A DNA stretch of 64,000 nucleotides, taken from positions 3,720,001-3,784,000 of the forward strand of contig NZ_AP022609.1 of NCBI RefSeq assembly GCF_010729485.1, given 5' to 3'. This stretch comes from Mycolicibacter hiberniae. GTDB lineage: Bacteria > Actinomycetota > Actinomycetes > Mycobacteriales > Mycobacteriaceae. Below, in pieces: positions 26,058 to 34,643 of this stretch (the first letter of the stretch is position 1; the number at the start of each line of letters is the position of its first letter). The translations under genes were made by a program, and so were the position numbers. Under the pieces are notes generated by a model. The model worked only from the letters and a program-made list of their open reading frames with translations, made no database searches and had not been told where the DNA came from.

Positions 26058-26939
26058 ATGACCGGCACCGCCGTGATCGATTCACCCGAAGAGCTCGCCC
26101 AACGCTCGCCGCGCACCCCGCGGGAGCGGCTGCTGCGGACGGTGCTGACGGCCGCGGCCGACGGCCTGGAACCGGTGATGAGCCTGTATCAGCCCTACGT
26201 CGAGGGTTTGGAGCACCTGCCGGCCGACGGGCGCTTTCTGCTGGTGGGCAACCACACGCAGGTCCCGGCCGCCGAAATAATCCTGATCCCCTATTTCGTG
26301 CGCCAAGCCCTCGGAAAACAGGTGCGCGCCCTGGCCGACCGCCAGTTCGGCAAGGGCGGCAAGCTGCAGGCAGACCTGCTGGCCGCCTACGGCGCCGTCA
26401 TCGGGTCTCCCGAGGCCGCCGCCGCGCTCATGGCGGCCAACGAGCCGATTCTGGTGTTCCCGGGCGGCGGGCGGGAGATCGCGAAATTCAAAGGCGAGCA
26501 GTACCAGCTGCGGTGGGACAACCGCTACGGATTCGCCCGGGTGGCCATCGAGCACCAGTACCCGATCGTGACCGCCGCCCTCATCGGGGGGGACGACCTC
26601 TACACCAGCATGACCACCCGCGACGGGCTCTACGGCCGGGCCAGCGAGTGGATCAGTCGGCGCCTGGACGGCCGGCCCGACATGGCAATGCCGCTGCTGC
26701 GCGGTGTCGGCCCCACCCTGCTGCCCCGCGCGCAACGGATGTACCTGCGTTTCGGACCGGCGATCACCACCACCCGGCCCGCGGACGTCAGCCCGGACGC
26801 CTGGATCGCGCAGGTCAAAGAGGACACCGCGGCACAGTTGGAGGCCGATCTGCTCGACCTGCAGAACATCCGTGCCGCCGACCCCTACCGCGCGCTCAAT
26901 CCGCTGGCGTGGCGATCAGCTGCTCGGCCGGCCTCATGA
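26058..26939 (+). CDS. Lysophospholipid acyltransferase-family protein
   Basis: A 293-residue acyltransferase of the PlsC/diacylglycerol-acyltransferase-like superfamily. It has the GNHTQVPAAE block (residue 64 onward), then FPGGGREIAKFKGEQY near residue 135, a block typical of DAGAT and plant-type ester-synthase-like proteins, and a PIVTAALIGGDD strand. It would esterify an acyl group from CoA or ACP to a lysolipid or glycerol acceptor at the membrane. It diverges from the Pfa-like cluster with a shared control region, and the PfaC-like protein ends in another acyltransferase domain, so the locus may load its unusual acyl chain on two positions. This link is inferred from position. Confidence 0.82.
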   Translation: MTGTAVIDSPEELAQRSPRTPRERLLRTVLTAAADGLEPVMSLYQPYVEGLEHLPADGRFLLVGNHTQVPAAEIILIPYFVRQALGKQVRALADRQFGKGGKLQADLLAAYGAVIGSPEAAAALMAANEPILVFPGGGREIAKFKGEQYQLRWDNRYGFARVAIEHQYPIVTAALIGGDDLYTSMTTRDGLYGRASEWISRRLDGRPDMAMPLLRGVGPTLLPRAQRMYLRFGPAITTTRPADVSPDAWIAQVKEDTAAQLEADLLDLQNIRAADPYRALNPLAWRSAARPAS

Positions 26940-26989
26940 CCGGGGTCCCTGCGCGTCGTTTCAACGGCCCTCGACGCCGCACCGCTCGC

Positions 26990-27002
26990 TAGGATTCCCT
27001 CG
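26990..27002 (+). promoter_or_regulatory. -10 box for leaderless tetR mRNA
   Basis: TAGGAT at 26990-26995 fits the TANNNT consensus and ends 7 bases before the ATG of the TetR gene, predicting a leaderless transcript. No ribosome binding site is present. Confidence 0.45.
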
Positions 27003-27566
27003 ATGCGCAACCGAGCGGAATTACGCGACGAGATCTTCGCCGCGGCTCGCGCAGAGTTTGCCCGGTACGGCCTGGCCGGCGCCCGCATCGACCGGGTGGC
27101 CAAGGAAGCCCGGGCCAGCAAGGAGCGGCTCTACGCCCACTTCGGGGATAAGGAGAACCTGTTCCGCGAAGTGGTCGCCGCCGACACCGCGCAGTTCCTG
27201 GGTGCCGTCGTCCCACGACCCGAAGCGCTGCCCGAGTTCGTCGGCGACATCTTCGATCTCGCCCGCACCCATCCCGAACACATCCGCATGATCACCTGGG
27301 CGCGGCTGGAGCAGCTCGAACTCATCCCGCCCGACCCGGACAAGTTGCCGGCGATCGGATCCGCCGTCATCGCCGCCGCGCAGGCCGGCGGCCATGTCGA
27401 TCCCCGTTGGGATCCCGACGAGCTTTTGGTCATGCTTTTCGGCATCGGCATGGCCTGGGCCACCTGGCTGGACCCCGACGCCGCCACCGACGACGCGGCC
27501 ACCGTCGCAGCACGCCGGGCGGCCGCTGTCGAAGCCGCTACCCGGCTGATCACCGTGCGCAGCTGA
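27003..27566 (+). CDS. TetR-family transcriptional regulator
   Basis: A 187-residue TetR-type regulator. The DNA-binding part reads LRDEIFAAARAEFARYGLAGARIDRVAKEARASKERLYAHFGDKENLFREVV; the C-terminal part is a ligand-binding, dimerising domain with a hydrophobic MLFGIGMAWATWL helix. It follows the acyltransferase gene by 63 bases on the same strand and lies near the Pfa-like cluster, so it is a candidate regulator of the synthase through the palindromes at 25945-25952. The target and ligand are not shown by the sequence. Confidence 0.87.
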   Translation: MRNRAELRDEIFAAARAEFARYGLAGARIDRVAKEARASKERLYAHFGDKENLFREVVAADTAQFLGAVVPRPEALPEFVGDIFDLARTHPEHIRMITWARLEQLELIPPDPDKLPAIGSAVIAAAQAGGHVDPRWDPDELLVMLFGIGMAWATWLDPDAATDDAATVAARRAAAVEAATRLITVRS

Positions 27567-27677
27567 GGCTCCCCCGCCGGTGGGCGAGCACCGGGCGAGT
27601 TTCTCGATCGCCAAATGGGTATAGGGCTCCCGGTACGGCGCCTGCGACGGCGCCTCTCAGACCCCAGGAGCACTGCC

Positions 27678-29195
27678 GTGGCCGAACTAGCGATGACACC
27701 GTTTCCCCGCCGTCGTTCCGGCCTCGAGCAGATCACCGAAGGTCTCGCCGAACTCGACGCCGAGGTGTTCGAGGCGATCGCACATTCGCCGAGCCGACTG
27801 CTCGACACCGCCATGCCCGCGCTGACCCGCGCGGCCGACCACTCCAAACTGTGGCTGGCGCTGGCCGCAGCCATGTCGGTGACCGGTGGCCAGGCCACGC
27901 AGCGCGCCGCAGCCCGCGGCGTGGTCAGCCTGGCGCTCACCAGCTTGGTGACCAACCAGGTGATCAAGCGCATCCAGCCGCGGGAGCGGCCAAACATTCT
28001 GCTGGTGCCCCTGCTGCGGCGCGCCCGCCGGCGCCCGCTGTCGAACTCGCTGCCCTCCGGGCACGCCGCGAGCGCAGCGGCGTTCGCCATCGGGGTCGGT
28101 CTGGAGAATTCTCTGTTGGGTCTGCCGGTGGCCGGGCTGGCCGCCCTGGTCGGACTGTCCCGGATCGCCACCGGAGCCCACTACCCCGGTGATGTGCTGG
28201 CCGGGTTCAGCATCGGCGCCTCGATCGCGGTCTTGGGGGCAAAGCTGGTGCCGCCGATTGCCGCTCCGCCGCCACAGCGCGCCACCGCGCTGCGTGTCCC
28301 CGCGACCGGGCGCCCCGACGGAGCCGGCGTGACGATGGTGGTCAATCCCGAATCGGGCGGCGGGCGCGCCGCCAAGGTGGCAGCGCAGGTGCGCAAAGCC
28401 CTGCCGGCCCTGTCCGTCGTCGAAGTGAACTCCTGCGACGACTTGGCGGAGGCGTTGCGGCGCGCCGCCGATACCGCCGAGGTGCTCGCGATCGCCGGGG
28501 GCGACGGGTCGGTCGCCACAGCCGCTCACGTGGCGGTAGAACACGACATGCCGCTGGCGGTGTTTCCCGGGGGCACCCTGAACCACTTTGCCCGCGACAT
28601 CGGCTGCGACACCACCGCCAAAACCATCCGTGCCATCGCCGAGGGCAGCCTCTCGCGCGTGGACGTGGTGCGCTTCAACTCCGAAACCACCGTGATCAAC
28701 ACCGCCAGCATCGGCGCCTACCCGAGCTTCGTCCGGCGTCGAGACCGGTTGCAGGGCAAGCTCGGCAAGCCGATGGCCAGCGCGTACGCAATGCTGATGA
28801 CGCTGCGCCGCGAGCAGCCCGTACGTATCGAATTCGACAACCAGACCGTGCAGACGTCGCTGTTCTTTCTCGGCAACTCGGCGTATCAGCCCGACGGCTT
28901 CGCCCCGGCGGTGCGGCAACGGATGGACGACGGGCTGCTGGACGTACGCATCCTGGAAGCCGGGCGGCGGTGGTCCACCCTGCGGGTCCTGGGGGCGGTG
29001 CTGACCGGACGGCTGCAGCGCAGCCGGCTCTATCACGAGCTGCGGGTCCCGCAGTTCCGCTTCACCGCCGTCGAGGGACCGGTACCGATCGCGCATGACG
29101 GCGAGGTCGACACTGACTGCAGCCAAGCAGATTTCACCGTCTGCTACCGCGCCCTGCAGGTGTATCGTCCCCTGCCCTCAGCCGGGCGCCGATAG
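27678..29195 (+). CDS. PAP2 phosphatase-diacylglycerol kinase fusion
   Basis: A 505-residue two-domain lipid enzyme. The N-terminal PAP2 domain carries the three phosphatase blocks: KRIQPRERP, LPSGHAAS and SRIATGAHYPGD, in a membrane-spanning context. The C-terminal half is a diacylglycerol/lipid-kinase catalytic domain: VVNPESGGG, IAGGDGSVA and FPGGTLNHFARD, ending with the DGEVDTD segment. The fusion puts a lipid phosphate phosphatase and a lipid kinase on one chain, suggesting turnover of phosphatidate or polyprenyl phosphate. The GTG at 27678 is chosen because of the AGGAG just upstream; a TTG- or ATG-started longer frame would extend 21 residues. It converges with a FadE gene with 5 bases between stops. 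Confidence 0.87.
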   Translation: MAELAMTPFPRRRSGLEQITEGLAELDAEVFEAIAHSPSRLLDTAMPALTRAADHSKLWLALAAAMSVTGGQATQRAAARGVVSLALTSLVTNQVIKRIQPRERPNILLVPLLRRARRRPLSNSLPSGHAASAAAFAIGVGLENSLLGLPVAGLAALVGLSRIATGAHYPGDVLAGFSIGASIAVLGAKLVPPIAAPPPQRATALRVPATGRPDGAGVTMVVNPESGGGRAAKVAAQVRKALPALSVVEVNSCDDLAEALRRAADTAEVLAIAGGDGSVATAAHVAVEHDMPLAVFPGGTLNHFARDIGCDTTAKTIRAIAEGSLSRVDVVRFNSETTVINTASIGAYPSFVRRRDRLQGKLGKPMASAYAMLMTLRREQPVRIEFDNQTVQTSLFFLGNSAYQPDGFAPAVRQRMDDGLLDVRILEAGRRWSTLRVLGAVLTGRLQRSRLYHELRVPQFRFTAVEGPVPIAHDGEVDTDCSQADFTVCYRALQVYRPLPSAGRR

Positions 29196-29200
29196 CCGAC

Positions 29201-30580
29201 TCATCTCGGTGGCTGCAGCACCTTCATGGCTGCCCGCAGCACCGGTGCGGGGATACGGTGCTGCATCGCCAACGCGCCGGCAGCCGCCCGAGTGCGTAAC
29301 GGCGTACCGCGACCGAACATCCGGTTCAACGGTCCACCCGACGGCTCGATCTCGACGTGCAGTGGCGGTGTGCCCACCGACGCACCCAGCGCTTGAGCGA
29401 TCACCATCTGCTGAATCTCACTGGTTCCCTCGAAGATGGTGTACAGCTTGGCGTCTCGGTACCACTTTCCCACCGGGTGGTCGTTGATGTAACCCCATCC
29501 GCCCAGGGTCTGCACGGCGCGCTCGGTGACGCGCACCGCGGTCTCGCTGGCTGCCAGCTTGGCCATCGATCCCTCGCCGCGGGAGAACTCGATGCCGCTG
29601 GCCGCCATCCACGACGCCCGCCAGGTCAGCAGCCGCGCCGCGTCGACCGCGGTGGCGAGCTCGGCCAGCGGGAAGGCGATGCCCTGGTTGTCGATGATCG
29701 GCCCGCCGAAGGCGTGGCGCCGGGTGGCGTAATCAGTCGCGTATTCCAGTGCGGCACGCGCGATCCCGATTGCCTGCGCAGCCACCATCGGCCGGGTCTG
29801 CTCGAAGGTGCTCAGTGTCGCCGAGTCTGGCCGCACAGCCCCGGCGGCGAGTTCGCGGGCCCTGGCGAGTTTGTGGTCAAGTTTGTCTTGGCCGCCGAGC
29901 AGATTCTCGCCCGGAACGCGCACCCCGTCGAACCGCAGTTCTGCGGTGTGGGAGGCCCGGCAGCCCAGCTTGTCGAGTTTGCGCACCATTTCCAGCCCGG
30001 GCACGCCGCCGGGGACGACGAACAAGGCCTGGCCGCGGTGGCCCAGTTCCGGGTCGACGACGGCGTTGACCACGTGCACGTTGGCGATGCCGCCGTTGCC
30101 GATCCACATCTTGTGCCCGTCAATGATCCAGTCGTCGCCGTCGCGGCGGGCGGTGGTGCGCAGATTGCGCACATCGCTACCGCCTTCGGGTTCGGAGATC
30201 GCCAGCGCCGCGAGCTTGAGATCGCCGGGCGTACCGAAGCATTCGGGCGCCCACTGCAACATCTGTTCGGGTGTGGCGGCCTGCCCGATCGCCGAGAGCG
30301 CCAACGCCGGCATCACGATCGCCAGACCGATCCCGGCGCAGCCCCAGAACAGTTCTTCCATGAACATCGGCAGCGACAGTCCCGTCGCGTCGCCGATGAG
30401 ATCCCGGTAGAACAGCGGGCTGTAGAACCCGCGGGCGGCCGCCTCCTGCAGAACCGGCCACGGAAATTCCTGGCGCTGGTCGTAGTCCAGGGCGACCGGC
30501 CGGATAACCGACTCGGCGAACTGATGGGTACGGCGCGCCAGATCATGCTGCGCCGCTGTCGGAGTCAGGTCGAAGGCCAT
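29201..30580 (-). CDS. Acyl-CoA dehydrogenase (FadE)
   Basis: A 459-residue acyl-CoA dehydrogenase. It begins AFDLTPTAAQHDLARRTHQFAESVIRP and has the flavin-binding LAALAISEPEGGSDVRN segment, KMWIGNGGIANVHVVNA, and the C-terminal YATRRHAFGG, LGGWGYINDHPVGKWYRDAK and FEGTSEIQQM signatures. The FEGT motif carries the catalytic Glu, so this looks like an independently active medium-chain-type enzyme. The start at 30580 fits the domain boundary; the frame continues upstream without clear homology. It stands alone, convergent with the PAP2-kinase gene. Substrate chain length is unknown. Confidence 0.88.
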   Translation of the reverse strand: MAFDLTPTAAQHDLARRTHQFAESVIRPVALDYDQRQEFPWPVLQEAAARGFYSPLFYRDLIGDATGLSLPMFMEELFWGCAGIGLAIVMPALALSAIGQAATPEQMLQWAPECFGTPGDLKLAALAISEPEGGSDVRNLRTTARRDGDDWIIDGHKMWIGNGGIANVHVVNAVVDPELGHRGQALFVVPGGVPGLEMVRKLDKLGCRASHTAELRFDGVRVPGENLLGGQDKLDHKLARARELAAGAVRPDSATLSTFEQTRPMVAAQAIGIARAALEYATDYATRRHAFGGPIIDNQGIAFPLAELATAVDAARLLTWRASWMAASGIEFSRGEGSMAKLAASETAVRVTERAVQTLGGWGYINDHPVGKWYRDAKLYTIFEGTSEIQQMVIAQALGASVGTPPLHVEIEPSGGPLNRMFGRGTPLRTRAAAGALAMQHRIPAPVLRAAMKVLQPPR

Positions 30581-30753
30581 GCACCGTCCCCTACCGTCTG
30601 CTGCGGTCGGCATCGATGTCGCCGGCCCGACGGCCTCTGGATTGCCGCTTCGCCGGTGTGTCAAACACCTTGCCGCGCGGTGCGCACGGTCGTCTGCGCC
30701 GGGCTGTGAGAGATCGGGGAGTCAGGAGCAGGGACTGCGGGGCCCTGACCGGA

Positions 30754-31731
30754 TCAGACCAGCGGGAACCAGTAGTCCAGGGTGTCCTCGACACCACCCC
30801 AGTCGATGCCCATCCAGTCGGTGAAGAAGTCTTCGATCCTGCCGAAACCGGCGTAGACCATCTCCACGATCGAGTTGAACATGCTGACCCACCAGCCGCT
30901 GTCGATCAACCCGTTGCCCAACGCGGTGATCCAGGCGCTGAACTGGTCGATGTCGCCGGAGATGCCGATGTTGGTGATCAAGCCGTCGGCGGTGGCCGTA
31001 TGGTCGGCGACCTGTTCGGGGGTGAGCCCCAGATACATGACGTGTCCCCAGAACGTACCGAGGATGGAGGTGGACGTGTAGTCGTCGACGGGGTCACCGG
31101 GGAAGCTGTAGACGGTGGTGGTGAACGCGTTGTTCGGGGTCAGATTTCCGTACAACAGCGAGGTGTCGTTGGCCAGCGACACCTCACCGACGGAATTGGC
31201 CCACACGCCGTTGGGGCTCGACGGGTTGCCGATGAACACGAAGTGCAGCGCCTCGGGGTCCACGCCGTCGTCGGCGAGCTGAGCCATCGCGATCGAACTG
31301 GCCGTGGCGCCCTGCGAGTAGCCGAACACCCACAGCGGGTTGTCGGCGTCGTAGGCGTCCGGGTTGGCGTTGAGCTCGGCGTGCACCGCTCGGACGATCT
31401 CGGCGGCCCCGGCGTAACTGCTGTAACCCTGCAGGAACAGTTGCGGGGTGGTCAGCACCCGCAGCGCGCCGTCGCAATCACCGGCACCGATCACGCACAC
31501 CGTCGGGTCGTCGCCGGCATCGAAGCCCAGCGGTTGCAGGAAGAGATCGGCCGCGGTCTGGGCGAAGGTGGGCGACGGCGTGGGCAGCATGGTGCCGCCG
31601 ACGAAGATGGCGGTGTCCGCCAGCAGGGTGACTTCAGGCGCGTGGGCGGCCCGGACGACCGGGGTTCCGGCGATACCGGCGGCGATCACGCTCGCGGCGG
31701 CGATCGGCGCCAGGGCTTTCCTTGGTTGCAT
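30754..31731 (-). CDS. Stand-alone PE-PPE-domain hydrolase, secreted
   Basis: A 325-residue protein with a Sec signal peptide (ALAPIAAASVIAAGIAGTPVVRAAH) and a PE-PPE domain (alpha/beta serine hydrolase). The nucleophile elbow is GYSQGA (Ser139), preceded by NPLWVF, and YLGLTPEQVADHTATADG is the family-typical C-terminal stretch. It lacks the PE or PPE N-terminal module, so Sec rather than type VII export is likely. Related domains act as esterases on short to medium acyl esters. The ATG at 31731 is favoured over a GTG two codons upstream because GGGGA then has normal spacing. Paralogues lie at 37670 and 45327. Confidence 0.87.
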   Translation of the reverse strand: MQPRKALAPIAAASVIAAGIAGTPVVRAAHAPEVTLLADTAIFVGGTMLPTPSPTFAQTAADLFLQPLGFDAGDDPTVCVIGAGDCDGALRVLTTPQLFLQGYSSYAGAAEIVRAVHAELNANPDAYDADNPLWVFGYSQGATASSIAMAQLADDGVDPEALHFVFIGNPSSPNGVWANSVGEVSLANDTSLLYGNLTPNNAFTTTVYSFPGDPVDDYTSTSILGTFWGHVMYLGLTPEQVADHTATADGLITNIGISGDIDQFSAWITALGNGLIDSGWWVSMFNSIVEMVYAGFGRIEDFFTDWMGIDWGGVEDTLDYWFPLV

Positions 31732-31854
31732 CCGCACTCCCCGCGATACCTGGATAAATACTCAGGAAACCTTAAAAGGTCACTGTGGCGATCATGGCAG
31801 GGGCGCCCCGGGTGCGTCAACGCGCAGCGACTGCGCGAAGACGACCCGAGCCGC

Positions 31855-33075
31855 TCAGGCCGGGACGAGCCGCACCGGCAGGTGCCGATGGCGGCGGATG
31901 ATGTTGTTGACCGCCCAGGTCGGTTCGCCGGTCACCTCGATGCGGTCCACGAGATCGAGCAGGGCTGTCAGGATGGCGGCGGTCTCCAGCCGGGCCAGGC
32001 CCTGGCCGGCGCACGCGTGAGCGCCGTTGCCGAACCCGATGTGGCGTCCCGCGTCGTTGCGAATGTCGAAGACATCCGGGGCGTTCCATTCGCGTTCGTC
32101 GCGGTTGGCCGAGGCGTAGATCAGCAGTACCCGGGCGCCCGCGGGCAGGCGGACGCCGGCGACCGCATGGCTGTGCGCCACTTTGCGGGTGAAGGCCCGC
32201 AACGGCGATTCGAAGCGCACCACCTCGTTGACCGCGTTGGGAATCAATGCCGGGTCGGCCTTGAGCATCGCCCACTGATCGGGGTGGGTGGCCAAGAGGT
32301 GGATCGCGCTGGCGATGGCGCTGATCGTGGTGTCCAGCGACGGTCCGAGGTAGTCGATCAGCAGTGGTGCGACCTCTTCCATGCCCAGTGCGCCTTCGTC
32401 GACGAAGCTGAGCAGGTCGTGGGCCATGCTGTCGGGCAGCACGTCGCGCCGGGCGGCGATCCGGCGGGCGAAGCGCAGCATCTGCAGGCTGCGGGGAACA
32501 GCTTTGGCGGCCTGCCAGTTGATTGGCCCGAGGACATCGAATGTCGCTGCCGCCCAGTCGAGGAGGTGGTCGCGCTGATCGTGGGGCCAGCCCACCAGAT
32601 CGGGGACGAAGGCCAGCGGCAGGGCGGTGGCCAGATCGGGGACCGCATCGACGTTTCCGCGGCGCACGGCGCGCTCGACGATGTCCCGGGCCCGCTGATC
32701 GACGTTGTCGGCCAGGGCGCGCAGCGCTCGGGGCATCATCCGGTGGGCGAGGAGTTTGCGCCGCCGGTCGTGTTCGGCGCCGTCGCTGTTGAGGGTGGTG
32801 CCTCGGGAGAGGCGATTGGTGGGCGGGTTGATCGCGACCCCGTGCCCGGATTTGTAGAGTGCGTCGTTGCGCAGCGCGGCCTTGCATTCGGCGTAGCGGG
32901 GCAGGGCGTAGACCCGCTGCCGCGGCAACCAGACCACGGGGCCGAGGGCGCGCAAAGCCTGGTAATGCGGATAGGGGTCGAGGATCGCCGACCGGCTGTA
33001 GACGCTGCGGCGGTACACCGGTACGTCACTGGAGCGCGCGGGCACAGTGTGGTTCCTATTCGTCCGGGTGCGCAT
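31855..33075 (-). CDS. Cytochrome P450
   Basis: A 406-residue P450. The heme loop FGNGAHACAGQGLARLE carries the Cys ligand near residue 345, the EVVRFESP segment holds the E-x-x-R motif, and the I-helix reads LGPSLDTT, close to the usual AGxDTT. The ATG at 33075 overlaps the end of the monooxygenase gene by 20 bases and has AGGGA upstream; an ATG at 33102 is the alternative. It is the last gene of the dioxygenase-FAH-monooxygenase operon, so it likely hydroxylates or demethylates an aromatic substrate before ring cleavage. Electron-transfer partners are not in the window. Confidence 0.88.
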   Translation of the reverse strand: MRTRTNRNHTVPARSSDVPVYRRSVYSRSAILDPYPHYQALRALGPVVWLPRQRVYALPRYAECKAALRNDALYKSGHGVAINPPTNRLSRGTTLNSDGAEHDRRRKLLAHRMMPRALRALADNVDQRARDIVERAVRRGNVDAVPDLATALPLAFVPDLVGWPHDQRDHLLDWAAATFDVLGPINWQAAKAVPRSLQMLRFARRIAARRDVLPDSMAHDLLSFVDEGALGMEEVAPLLIDYLGPSLDTTISAIASAIHLLATHPDQWAMLKADPALIPNAVNEVVRFESPLRAFTRKVAHSHAVAGVRLPAGARVLLIYASANRDEREWNAPDVFDIRNDAGRHIGFGNGAHACAGQGLARLETAAILTALLDLVDRIEVTGEPTWAVNNIIRRHRHLPVRLVPA

Positions 33076-34630
33076 GGGCAGATCCCTGCGCGGGTCGGTC
33101 ATCGGCGAAGCGCGGCACCGCCCGGCACAGTGCGGTGACGTCGCGTCCGGCCACCAGGACGGTGCCGTCGGGCCGCACCACGGCGGCGCTCACCCGATGC
33201 CGGCTCAGCCAGCAGGCCAGTTCGGTTCCCGGGGCCGCGAACACCGTCCGGGCTCCCCGGCTGGCGACCAGGCACTGCTGATCCGGTGTGAGCCGCGCCG
33301 TAGTCACGACACCGAATCCCCGGCCCACCTCCTCATCGAGGCGGCGCCCCGTCTCAAGCAGCACGTTGGGGCACAGCCGCCCGGCGATGCGGCGGGTGTT
33401 CGCGGTCCGGCGCACCATCGGCGAAGAACGCAGCGGCGGGGTCTGGGAGTCGGTGATCTTGGCGCGCAGCCCCGGCACCAGGTGCACCCTCGGCAGCGTC
33501 AGGCGCCGCAACGCAGTGCCGAGTTCGCCGCCGGCGGTCATGGCATGTCCGACGGTGAGCGCCAAGGAGATCAGCTGTCGGGTATGGCGGGCCCGTTCGG
33601 TCTCGTAGCTGTCCAGCACCCTCGACGTCCAACTGCCGCGGTGGTGTCCGGCGATCTTCCAGGCCAGGTTCATCGCGTCGCGCAGTCCCGCGCCCATCCC
33701 CTGCCCGATGAAGGGCGGGGTCAGGTGCGCGGCGTCACCGAGCAGGAACACGCGCCCGGCTCTCCACCGGTCGGCGATCTGGGCCCGGAAGGTGTACTCG
33801 GCGACCCGCAGCAGCCGCAGGTCGGCGTCGGCGACCCCGCGCGTCCAGGGTGCGATCAACGGCCGCAGCGCGGGCAGATCCGGGAAGTCGGCGACCGACT
33901 CGTGTTCTGCCAAGGCGAATTCCCACCGATACCGGTCCTGGCCGATGCGCATGTAGGTGCCGGCGCGCCGGCTGTCGCAGACCTGATGCACGCCCTCCCA
34001 CTGATGCAGGTCCATCGAGCACCCGATGTCGATCACCAGCCAACGCTGGTCGAACTTTCCACTGCGCATCCGCGCACCGATCGCCTCGCGCACCATGCTG
34101 TTGGCGCCGTCGCAGCCCAGCACATAGTCGGCGGTGATTCGCGACTCCCGGCCACCGGCCCGCTCCCGGATCCGCAGTTCCACACCGCCGGCGGCCTCGG
34201 CGATCTCCAGCACCTCGGTGTCGCCGCGGAATCGGGCATTCGGAAAGCGGGTCAGGTTCTGCCGCAGCAGCTTTTCCAGCTCGGGTTGGTCGAACATGTT
34301 CGCCGCCGGAAAGCCGTTGCGGGTCAATGCGGTGTCGCGGCTGAACTCGGCCAGCACGGTCTGTTGCCGGTCGATGAGCCGCAGCCCCTTGGCCGGGCGG
34401 GAGATCGCGGCGAATGCGTCGGCGACACCGAGCCGCGCCAGGATTCGGTAGACCTCGTCGTCGAGGTGGACGGCCCGGGGCTGGGGGTAGACCTGCGCCC
34501 ACCGCTCGAGCACCAGGGTGTCGATGCCGTACTGGGCCAGCAGCGTGGCAGCGGTGATACCGGTGGGGCCCCCACCCACGATCGCGACCGTGACTCGGTC
34601 GCCACCGCGGTGCGCGTCAGGCACCGTCAT
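33056..34630 (-). CDS. FAD-dependent aromatic monooxygenase (MhpA-like)
   Basis: A 524-residue flavoprotein hydroxylase of the MhpA/PheA group. It has the N-terminal FAD motif VAIVGGGPTGITAATLLAQYG, the middle CDGANS (DG motif) and the GDAAHLTPPFIGQGMGAGLRDAMNLAWKI GD motif, plus a thioredoxin-like C-terminal part. Relatives hydroxylate 3-(3-hydroxyphenyl)propionate and similar phenols to catechols using NAD(P)H and O2. It lies 13 bases downstream of the FAH-family gene and overlaps the P450. The product catechol would be the substrate of the extradiol dioxygenase in the same operon. The actual phenolic substrate is not known. Confidence 0.87.
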   Translation of the reverse strand: MTVPDAHRGGDRVTVAIVGGGPTGITAATLLAQYGIDTLVLERWAQVYPQPRAVHLDDEVYRILARLGVADAFAAISRPAKGLRLIDRQQTVLAEFSRDTALTRNGFPAANMFDQPELEKLLRQNLTRFPNARFRGDTEVLEIAEAAGGVELRIRERAGGRESRITADYVLGCDGANSMVREAIGARMRSGKFDQRWLVIDIGCSMDLHQWEGVHQVCDSRRAGTYMRIGQDRYRWEFALAEHESVADFPDLPALRPLIAPWTRGVADADLRLLRVAEYTFRAQIADRWRAGRVFLLGDAAHLTPPFIGQGMGAGLRDAMNLAWKIAGHHRGSWTSRVLDSYETERARHTRQLISLALTVGHAMTAGGELGTALRRLTLPRVHLVPGLRAKITDSQTPPLRSSPMVRRTANTRRIAGRLCPNVLLETGRRLDEEVGRGFGVVTTARLTPDQQCLVASRGARTVFAAPGTELACWLSRHRVSAAVVRPDGTVLVAGRDVTALCRAVPRFADDRPAQGSAHAHPDE

Positions 34631-34643
34631 GGCATGCCGCGGG

